The notes below the pieces were generated by a model that was not told where the DNA came from, made no database searches, and worked only from the letters and a program-made list of their open reading frames with translations. Positions 54,808 to 61,621 of a DNA stretch of 64,000 nt are shown piece by piece. The stretch's first letter is position 1; each line of letters begins with the position of its first letter. Both the position numbers and the translations under genes were made by a program. This DNA comes from Aquitalea denitrificans (GTDB lineage: Bacteria; Pseudomonadota; Gammaproteobacteria; Burkholderiales; Chromobacteriaceae): assembly GCF_009856625.1 (NCBI RefSeq), contig NZ_CP047241.1:1860001-1924000 (forward strand). Direction: 5' to 3'.

Positions 54808-56245
54808 CGAGCGGGTTCCTTTGAGCATGAAAACGCCATCTGCTTTCGGGCATGGCAACCGCTTCGAGAAGGTGTGTTGAGCACCAGCGGCGGATTCTAG
54901 GGATGGCAGGGGAGTGCGGAAACTGACCGAATGGACCGCAGAGTAGACGAGTCAGCCTTTCGATGCTGGCTATCCGGCAGTGGACTCGATACCTTCCGGC
55001 ACCTGCGCGGGCGGGGCTTTCTGAGCTGCCTGTCCGGCAGTGAGTCACAGTCGCCCACAAGGCGGCTTAGTTTTGGATTTCTGAGCTGCCTATGCGGCAG
55101 TGAACGGGACGGCAGCAACTGATAGCTGGTGCGGCTGTTTCTGAGCTGCCTGTCCGGCAGTGAACACGCCATTTGCCCAGGTGTAAGTTTCCCGGTATTT
55201 CTGAGCTGCCTGTCCGGCAGTGAACATGTCTTCGGTACAGCCAAGTCATCGTAGCGCTTTCTGAGCTGCCTGTCCGGCAGTGAACCCTGAAAGAAGAATT
55301 CGACGCTGACTGGTACTTTTCTGAGCTGCCTGTCCGGCAGTGAACAAGGCGTTCTTGCTCGGCACGTTCGGCAGCAATTTCTGAGCTGCCTGTCCGGCAG
55401 TGAACGGAAAAACGCTATTTACTCTTCATTGGCTCAATTTCTGAGCTGCCTGTCCGGCAGTGAACATTCAGTGCGCCGGTTTCATCGCCTTCAATATTTT
55501 CTGAGCTGCCTGTCCGGCAGTGAACGCGTGCAGGAAAATGTCCTCAGTGCTGTAGTTTTTCTGAGCTGCCTGTCCGGCAGTGAACCAACGTCACCGTTTT
55601 TCCAGCTATTCTGAAGCTTTCTGAGCTGCCTGTCCGGCAGTGAACTGGGGTCAGCATAACCCCAAAAGGGTCATGATTTTCTGAGCTGCCTGTCCGGCAG
55701 TGAACATAAGTCAGGGTAAGCATTGCCGCCTTCGGACTTTCTGAGCTGCCTGTCCGGCAGTGAACGAAACGCCAAAGCCGAAGATTTCCTCCAGCTTTTT
55801 CTGAGCTGCCTGTCCGGCAGTGAACCCGGCAAGCGCTTTGGCACAGGGCATTGCAACTTTCTGAGCTGCCTGTCCGGCAGTGAACAGTTACTGCGTGAAG
55901 CTGGACGTTTTGAGGATTTTCTGAGCTGCCTGTCCGGCAGTGAACGTTACTTGCGCGATCGTGTTTGCGATATAGCTTTTCTGAGCTGCCTGTCCGGCAG
56001 TGAACGAGCGCTGGGCAATGCGGGCGTTCTTCGCGATTTTCTGAGCTGCCTGTCCGGCAGTGAACATGGTTTCACGTCTGATCTGCTGTTCTTGGCATTT
56101 CTGAGCTGCCTGTCCGGCAGTGAACCCCAGCGGCCCAGCAGACGCCGGCATGATTCATTTCTGAGCTGCCTGTCCGGCAGTGAACGCGCCGAGCAAGGCC
56201 GACGAATCCGTGGCTAATTTCTGAGCTGCCTGTCCGGCAGTGAAC

Positions 56246-56277
56246 TGGTTGCAAGTAAGCGTCGGGCTTCTGTCGTT
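56246..56277. repeat. Duplicated CRISPR spacer, copy 1
   Basis: This 32-bp spacer (starting TGGTTGCAAGTAAGCGTCGG on the + strand) is identical to the one at 56486-56517. Neighbouring spacers differ, so a block duplication is not seen. Confidence 0.95.
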
Positions 56278-56485
56278 TTTCTGAGCTGCCTGTCCGGCAG
56301 TGAACAACATTTGCAGACACTCGGCACTGTCCAGCATTTTCTGAGCTGCCTGTCCGGCAGTGAACCTGTCCAGCGTGGATACCAGACCTTGCTGCATTTT
56401 CTGAGCTGCCTGTCCGGCAGTGAACTTGTTGCGCGTCTTCTGCTCGCGGGTCAGGCTTTTCTGAGCTGCCTGTCCGGCAGTGAAC

Positions 56486-56517
56486 TGGTTGCAAGTAAGC
56501 GTCGGGCTTCTGTCGTT
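56486..56517. repeat. Duplicated CRISPR spacer, copy 2
   Basis: Second spacer from the leader, identical over all 32 bp to the spacer four units further away. Confidence 0.95.
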
Positions 56518-56605
56518 TTTCTGAGCTGCCTGTCCGGCAGTGAACCTGCACGGGTAGGTAAACCGAACGGCCGGACATTTCTGAGCTGCCTGTCCGGCAG
56601 TGAAC

Positions 56606-56722
56606 CAGGCCGCTTTACGCTGGTTTGCTTGGCCAGTCCGGCTGTGGGCCATTCTGGCTTCGAAAACCTTTCTTTGCTGCTGCGTTGTAACTGATTGATT
56701 TTTAAAGATCACGGAGCCACGC
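56606..56722 (-). promoter_or_regulatory. CRISPR leader with an IHF-consensus site
   Basis: The region between the first repeat and the cas-operon terminator is the expected leader. At 56688-56700 the minus strand reads AATCAATCAGTTA, an exact match to the IHF consensus WATCAANNNNTTR, about 83 bp from the first repeat. IHF is known to help spacer integration in type I-E and I-F systems. The array promoter must also be here. Confidence 0.65.
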
Positions 56723-56759
56723 AAAAAAAAGGGTTGCTGCCGTTCTCCGGTAGCAACCC
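56723..56759 (-). terminator. Rho-independent terminator between cas6f and the CRISPR leader
   Basis: On the minus strand a 12-bp stem (GGGTTGCTACCG / CGGCAGCAACCC, one mismatch) is followed by eight T residues, only 6 bp after the cas6f stop. It should end cas mRNA before the array. Confidence 0.8.
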
Positions 56760-56765
56760 CTCGTG

Positions 56766-57350
56766 TCACCAACTGGGCAGGGTGGCGCTGCTGCTCAGGC
56801 CGTAGCTGTTGAACTCACCGCTGACTGCTTGAGTGACTGCATGCTGGTCGATAAACAGCAAGAAGCGTTGGCCGGTACTGCTGCTGTCCAGGGTGATGTA
56901 GGGCAGGGACAGGCGCCGTGCCTTGCGGTCAGGGATACGGCGGTATGCTTCGGCGGTATCCATGTTTTTGCGGCGCATCAGTCGGGCGCGTTCGCGGGCA
57001 GGGTTGCTTTTGGCTTGCCGCCGCTGTACGCGAATAGCCTGGGTGGTGGCGGGTACCGGGCGGATGTTGCCAATCAGCGCGTAATCGGCAAAGCCGCTGG
57101 CCCAGTGGCTGGCCATCAGGCTGTCCAGTGCGGCGGCGCTGCCATGCAGGCGCAGGGTTGCGCCCAGGCTGGGCGGGGCTGGGTCTTTGTCTTGCTGCTT
57201 GCCGGTGCTGTAGCCGGGAAAGCTGACGCCAATGTCGCCCCGTTGCTGCTTGCTCAGCACGCGGTGCAGCTTGGCGTACAGGGCTGCCAGCAAAACCGTG
57301 GCGTTGAAGTCGGCATCCGGCAGCAGGCGGATATCCAGGTAGTGGTCCAT
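56766..57350 (-). CDS. cas6f: Cas6f (Csy4) crRNA-processing endonuclease
   Basis: A 194-residue enzyme that cuts the repeat hairpin and stays on the crRNA 3' end. It aligns along its whole length with P. aeruginosa Csy4: MDHYLDIRL start, catalytic His29 in AKLHRVL, IGVSFPGYS, the RNA-binding RVQRRQAKSNPARERARLMRR helix, and the serine-rich segment before STGQRF that carries the second catalytic residue. It overlaps the csy3 stop by one base (TGATG) and is the last cas gene before the terminator and leader. Confidence 0.96.
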   Translation of the reverse strand: MDHYLDIRLLPDADFNATVLLAALYAKLHRVLSKQQRGDIGVSFPGYSTGKQQDKDPAPPSLGATLRLHGSAAALDSLMASHWASGFADYALIGNIRPVPATTQAIRVQRRQAKSNPARERARLMRRKNMDTAEAYRRIPDRKARRLSLPYITLDSSSTGQRFLLFIDQHAVTQAVSGEFNSYGLSSSATLPSW

Positions 57351-58378
57351 CAGTCAGCCTTACCAAATACGCCGCCACGAATCAGGGTGGCGATGACAAA
57401 GTGCTGTTGCTCGGTGTCCGGTTTGCTGTCTTTCAGCACCCAGTTGTCCAGCAGGGTGTAGAAGTCCTGCTTTTGCTTGGGCTGGCGGTAGGCTTCTCCC
57501 TGAGTGGTGACGACGCCGTAGGGTTCGATGGCGATGGGGCCGTTGTCGGCAGCGCCCGGATACCAGGTGTCGATGGTGCGCAGGGCGTTGCCGATTTTCT
57601 GCGAGTGGATGGCGGCAATGCGGGCATTACCTTGTTGCACCATGTAGAGGGTTTTGCTTTTGTCGCCACGTCCAAGGTCCATAATCAGTTCCTGGCTGGG
57701 AAATACTTCCTGGCCGTTGCCGCTGCGTACATAGGCGTCGATGTGCAGCAGCACGTGCTGGCTGCCGGCCAGTCCTTCGGCAATCAAGGCACCCAGGCGG
57801 TCTACCTGTTCATTGCTTTCCAGGCTGCGCAGGCTGAGGGCCAACGCGTCGAAGCGCCAGCTTTGTACGGCGGCACCGTCTTGCCATTGGGCAATGTGAA
57901 TCTCTACTTGCTCGGCGCCCACGCGGTTGCGCCACAAAAAGCGGCCATTGGCCAGGTTGGTGGCATAGCGGCGTGCCAGTTCGCCAAAGCCGTATTCCTG
58001 ACGGTAGCCGTCTATGGTTTGCAGCAGTTTGCTGCGGTAGTCGGCCTTGTTGCAGGCCGAAGGTTTGCCCACGCCGGCCAGTACGCGCAAGGTGAAGCTG
58101 ACTTTCAGGGTGTCGGCGTCATGGGGCAGGGTGGCCACGTCCACGGTTTGCAGATTAGGGTTCTCGATCTTAATGTCCTGTTTGAGAGGATCCTTCTCTG
58201 GGCCTTTTGTTTTCAGGCGGTTGGAGATGGTGCCGCGCACCGATTTTTCCCGTACTTCCACGTGTGGCCAGCGCTGGCTTGCTGTGCGTTCTTCCCATTG
58301 GCCGGCATAAAACAGCGCATCGGATGGGTCCAGTTTGCGTTCGAAAGCGAGGACGGAGGCGTTTTCCAGTTTGCTCAT
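57350..58378 (-). CDS. csy3: Csy3 (Cas7f) backbone subunit of the I-F Cascade
   Basis: A 342-residue crRNA backbone protein, present in six copies in the known Csy complex. The beginning MSKLENASVLAFERKLDPSDALFY and segments such as RFLWRNRVGAEQVEI, VFPSQELIMDLGRGDKSKTLY and YPGAADNGPIAIEPYGVVT are family-typical. ATG 58378 overlaps the csy2 stop (ATGA), so translation is coupled. Length is normal. Confidence 0.96.
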   Translation of the reverse strand: MSKLENASVLAFERKLDPSDALFYAGQWEERTASQRWPHVEVREKSVRGTISNRLKTKGPEKDPLKQDIKIENPNLQTVDVATLPHDADTLKVSFTLRVLAGVGKPSACNKADYRSKLLQTIDGYRQEYGFGELARRYATNLANGRFLWRNRVGAEQVEIHIAQWQDGAAVQSWRFDALALSLRSLESNEQVDRLGALIAEGLAGSQHVLLHIDAYVRSGNGQEVFPSQELIMDLGRGDKSKTLYMVQQGNARIAAIHSQKIGNALRTIDTWYPGAADNGPIAIEPYGVVTTQGEAYRQPKQKQDFYTLLDNWVLKDSKPDTEQQHFVIATLIRGGVFGKAD

Positions 58379-59364
58379 GCGAGTTCTCCCAAAATGGCTG
58401 GTTCGGTGGCGCGGGTAAGGTGGTAGTCGTTGTGGCAGCGGTATACCCCGCTGCTGGCGTCGTGGCTGGGGTACCACAGCAGTTGCCGGTAGTCGGTGAG
58501 GCGGTGCGGGCTGAGCCATTCGCCCAGTGAATACAGGCTTTCGACAAAGCGCACCGGTGTGGTTTCGTCACGGCAATGGGCCACGCTGCCGGGCACGTAC
58601 AGCGGCGTAAGCGCGCCATAGCCCACCGGCAGCGGCACAATCCAGCCTTGGCCTTGCTGGCGCGAGTGCTGCCAGCTTACCTGGCCTTGTTCATCGGCTA
58701 CCGGGTAGTGGTTCAGGCGGCACTGGTCCAGCCAGGCGTCCAGCCGCTGGTCGTTAGTGGCCTCGCCCGGCTGGGCTGGCGCTGGTAGCAGATCATCGCG
58801 GGCCAGCAGCGCATAGCCGGGCATCAGCCAGCGGCGCAGTTGGCGGAATTGGTCTTGTCGCTCGTCTGTCGATTCTGGCAGGTGTTTCAGCCTGGGCTGC
58901 AAGCGGCTGCGGCCGGGCAGTATGCTGCCGCCCGCCACGCGCAGGGTGTGCAGTGTTTGCTGGATACGGGTGGCAAGTTGATCCAGCTCTGCCTGGCTGG
59001 CACCGGACAGTGTATTTCCCAGTGCCAGGCCAAATACCAGGGATAGCTCCAGGTGAATGCGGCCTTCTTCCACAATGGCGGCGGTGCTGCCGTCCTTGTT
59101 CAGCGGGTTGCGGCTGAGGTTGAAGCGCTGTACGTAGTCGCCATTGGTTTGCGCCTGGTAGTGGTGGTTGATGATGCCCACACCAACCATGTCCAGGTCC
59201 AGTTCCGGCCCCAGTTTGCGCCGCAGTGCAGTCATCAGGCCGGTGAAGGCAGTGGGGCCGGGGTGGCCCCAGCTGTGCGGGCCGCTGATGGCATTGGCGT
59301 TTTGTACGCGCAGGTGGGGAATGTGCAGCAGGGCGTTAATGTTGGGCAGGCGGTGTGGCGTCAT
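58375..59364 (-). CDS. csy2: Csy2 (Cas5f) subunit of the I-F Cascade
   Basis: A 329-residue protein capping the 5' end of the crRNA together with Csy1. Typical features: LPNINALLHIPHLRVQNANAISGPHSWGHPGPTAFTGLMTAL near the start and LMPGYALLARDDLL in the middle. ATG 59364 overlaps the csy1 stop (ATGA). Intact. Confidence 0.95.
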   Translation of the reverse strand: MTPHRLPNINALLHIPHLRVQNANAISGPHSWGHPGPTAFTGLMTALRRKLGPELDLDMVGVGIINHHYQAQTNGDYVQRFNLSRNPLNKDGSTAAIVEEGRIHLELSLVFGLALGNTLSGASQAELDQLATRIQQTLHTLRVAGGSILPGRSRLQPRLKHLPESTDERQDQFRQLRRWLMPGYALLARDDLLPAPAQPGEATNDQRLDAWLDQCRLNHYPVADEQGQVSWQHSRQQGQGWIVPLPVGYGALTPLYVPGSVAHCRDETTPVRFVESLYSLGEWLSPHRLTDYRQLLWYPSHDASSGVYRCHNDYHLTRATEPAILGELA

Positions 59365-60713
59365 GCCGGTACTCCTTGTTGCAGGCGGTCCAGCTGGCCT
59401 TGCCAGCCGGCGTCCTGGGCCAGTTCGCGCTGCCAGAAGTCGAATTCCGCTTCGGCCAGGTGCAGGCCTTTGCCTTCCAGGCGGCGGTTCAGCCAATAGG
59501 CAAAGTCTGTTGCCAGTTGTTGTGGCCAGTCCTGGCATTCGAATTGCTGCTTGAAGTCGTCGTCCTGTTCGGCGCGGTAGGGGTCCAGCCAGCATTGTTG
59601 TGCGAGGGGTAGCAGGCAGTCGGGGTGGGCAGTCCAGCCAGGTGGCAGGCTGTTGCTGTAGGCAGCGCCAAATTGCAGCAGTTCGTCAAACAGCTCGGCC
59701 AGATAGCGCTCGCGCCGCTGCCGGATATGGATGTTGTTGTGCTCCGGTTTGAGGTGGCTGAGGAAGTCGCCAAATTCACGCAGCAAGGTGCGCACTGGCT
59801 GGCGTCTGCCAAAGCGGCGGAAGGCGTTGTCCAGCTGGTAAAGCGGGCGGATTTCCGTACTGTCCCAGTGTGGTGGCAGGCTGGCCAGCAGGTAATTGCT
59901 GCCACGGCGTTCGCTGTTGAGTTGCGAGATATTCTGCGGTTTGGTGCCGCCTTTTTTCTCTTCTGCCAGTTGCGGGTAGTCGTGGTAGCCGTGTGGGTGG
60001 TTGTTGCCGTCGCGTTTCGCCTGACGTGCGGCCTTGGCGGCGTCGCCAAAGCGGTGTTCCTGAATGCGGCCATACAGCCAATGGCTGACTGCGCTGGAGT
60101 TGAGGATGGACAGCAGGTGGTAATGGCTGTCGTTATTGGCATCGGCAAGGTATTTATCTGGCGACACCGGCCAGTAGATTTGTTTGCTTAGCGACCCAGC
60201 ATGAGGCGTTACTGTTTGGGAAAGCACTTTGCAAAATTCTGAGCGCCAGTCTTCTGCCAGCGCACTGTCCACGCCAAAGGCCGACAGCAAATCTTGATCG
60301 GCTTTATTCAGAAGTGACAGCAGGCTTTCGCCACCAAAATCGAGTAGCAGGAATTTATATATGCCAAGTACGGCGGCATTGCCTACAGCATCTACCTGAT
60401 CATCAGGCAAAGCATGGCTGCCGATTTCTAAGCGCGGGGGAAGGCTGCTGGGTAGCTTAAACAGACTACTGGCTTCGGTAGCTGAATGAGTTGCTTTGGC
60501 TGGATGGGTAGCCAGGCGTAAGGGATTTTTCTTTTGCGACTTCAAATTTGCGACAGCTTTGGATAACCACTCCCTGATGTCTTCTTGCGTGAGAGTGGAC
60601 TTTGCTGGCGTGACGTTTTCAGCGGTCTGGTCCTGCTTGTCGTTAAGGCGACTATCGATAAAGGCAGCAATCAATTGCTGCAAGGCCTGACTGCGTGGGG
60701 TTGCTTGCGTCAT
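59361..60713 (-). CDS. csy1: Csy1 (Cas8f) large subunit of the I-F Cascade
   Basis: A 450-residue protein that with Csy2 forms the PAM-recognising tail. Recognisable parts: ALQQLIAAFIDSRLNDK, a variable Lys/Pro-rich region, QIYWPVSPDKYLADANND, QEHRFGDAAKAARQAKR, KPQNISQLNSERRGSNYLLASLPPHW and the C-terminal WLNRRLEGKGLHLAEAEFDFWQREL. ATG 60713 follows GGAGG; an upstream start at 60791 adds non-conserved sequence. A 173-bp gap separates it from the cas3 end. Confidence 0.95.
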   Translation of the reverse strand: MTQATPRSQALQQLIAAFIDSRLNDKQDQTAENVTPAKSTLTQEDIREWLSKAVANLKSQKKNPLRLATHPAKATHSATEASSLFKLPSSLPPRLEIGSHALPDDQVDAVGNAAVLGIYKFLLLDFGGESLLSLLNKADQDLLSAFGVDSALAEDWRSEFCKVLSQTVTPHAGSLSKQIYWPVSPDKYLADANNDSHYHLLSILNSSAVSHWLYGRIQEHRFGDAAKAARQAKRDGNNHPHGYHDYPQLAEEKKGGTKPQNISQLNSERRGSNYLLASLPPHWDSTEIRPLYQLDNAFRRFGRRQPVRTLLREFGDFLSHLKPEHNNIHIRQRRERYLAELFDELLQFGAAYSNSLPPGWTAHPDCLLPLAQQCWLDPYRAEQDDDFKQQFECQDWPQQLATDFAYWLNRRLEGKGLHLAEAEFDFWQRELAQDAGWQGQLDRLQQGVPA

Positions 60714-60886
60714 ATCCTCCACCTGTTGGTTATTGCGGATTAGCCAGTCTTTTTGCCAAATGCGTATGGCAAGCCAAAATGAAATTAACATCCGATTGGC
60801 ATGTTCTCAAGCGAGATACATCTGTATGAAGGCAGGAATTGATGTGGATTAAAGCGACTATCAGCCCGCTGTATAGCCGAATATGC

Positions 60887-61621
60887 CTAGCGTTTGCGCC
60901 CAAACCCCAGTACCGGATGAAACAGCCAGCCTTCATCGCTGTTCTTGTCGGCGCGCAAACGCAGCCTGCCGTAGCGGCGGGCACAATCTTCCAGTGGCAT
61001 GTCCAGTGTGCTGGCCAGTTGTTCCAGCTCGGACAGATAGTCGCTGCTGCCCCAGGGGCGGATGCCCTTGCCGCACAGCAGGGTGCTATCGGCAATGAGG
61101 TGTAGCAGGTGATCGCTTTTCAGCCAGTCGATCGGGTCGCGCTGCTTGTCTTGTTCCAGACGCAGCAGGCTGAGGCCGCTGGCGTTGTCTTCATCCGGTA
61201 GCAATGCCAGTTCCCATTCGTCGCCATGGCTCAGGCGGAAGGGCTGCTTGCGTTGCAGGGCGGCGTGCAGCATGGCATGCGGCCATTGCCAGCAGGTGGC
61301 CGCACATAGCCTTGGTTCGCCAGTGCTGTTGCGGCGTAGCCCCGGTTTGTGGGTCTGGTTTAGGTCTTTTTGCAGGCGGTAATGTTCCAGGTCTGTCAGG
61401 CTGTGGGTGGGGCGCTGTTCTGCTTCCGGACGGGCCAGCAGGCGCGGGCGGGAGTCTGGGTGCTGGTATTCTTCGGCGCGCAGCAAGATGTTCAGGTCCT
61501 GTTCCTGCAAGGGGAAGTCCTTGTTTTCGAAGCCGGGGCGGCAGTAGGCCGGTTTTTTTCCCTGCCAGGCGGCCAGGTTGTATTGCAAGATCAGCAGATT
61601 GCGTACGCTCCATGGCTGTGG
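60887..61621 (-). pseudogene. cas3: cas3 3' part, downstream of an in-frame TAG (C-terminal domain)
   Basis: This frame continues the upstream cas3 frame directly after the TAG codon at 61622-61624, with no shift: the codons after TAG read PQPWSVRNLLILQYNLAAW, exactly where Cas3 I-F proteins continue after motif VI. About 245 residues (CRPGFENKDFPLQEQDLNIL, RADKNSDEGWLFHPVLGFG) form the Cas3 C-terminal domain. The frame has no good start of its own; a TTG at 61588 would give 233 residues. Without read-through this domain is probably not made. It could also be a sequencing or assembly error. Confidence 0.85.

Larger units (their letters stand above)
54958..56605 (-). CRISPR. Type I-F CRISPR array, 28 repeats and 27 spacers
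   Basis: 28-bp repeats and 32-bp spacers follow each other with an exact 60-bp period, 25 of the 28 repeats being identical. Read in the cas-gene direction each repeat begins GTTCACTGCCGGACAGGCAG and ends CTCAGAAA; the GTTCACTGCC..GGCAG palindrome is the Cas6f (Csy4) hairpin. The leader end is at 56605. The far end decays: the repeat at 55078 has two changes, 55018 differs in its last two bases, and 54958 has about six mismatches. Spacers at 56246-56277 and 56486-56517 are identical. Confidence 0.98.

Noticed and set aside
54986..56577. Self-targeting spacers against other parts of this window
   Set aside because: By eye no spacer matches sequence outside the array in the window; the check is not exhaustive and says nothing about the rest of the genome.
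55429..56694. Open frames across the CRISPR array with a repeating FLSCLSGSE or FTAGQAAQK peptide
   Set aside because: The 60-bp repeat+spacer unit is a multiple of three, so repeats give open frames by chance; these are not genes.
60887..61588. The 233-residue frame after cas3 as an independent accessory cas gene
   Set aside because: It is in the same frame as cas3, 11 codons after the TAG, and its sequence is the normal Cas3 C-terminal domain.
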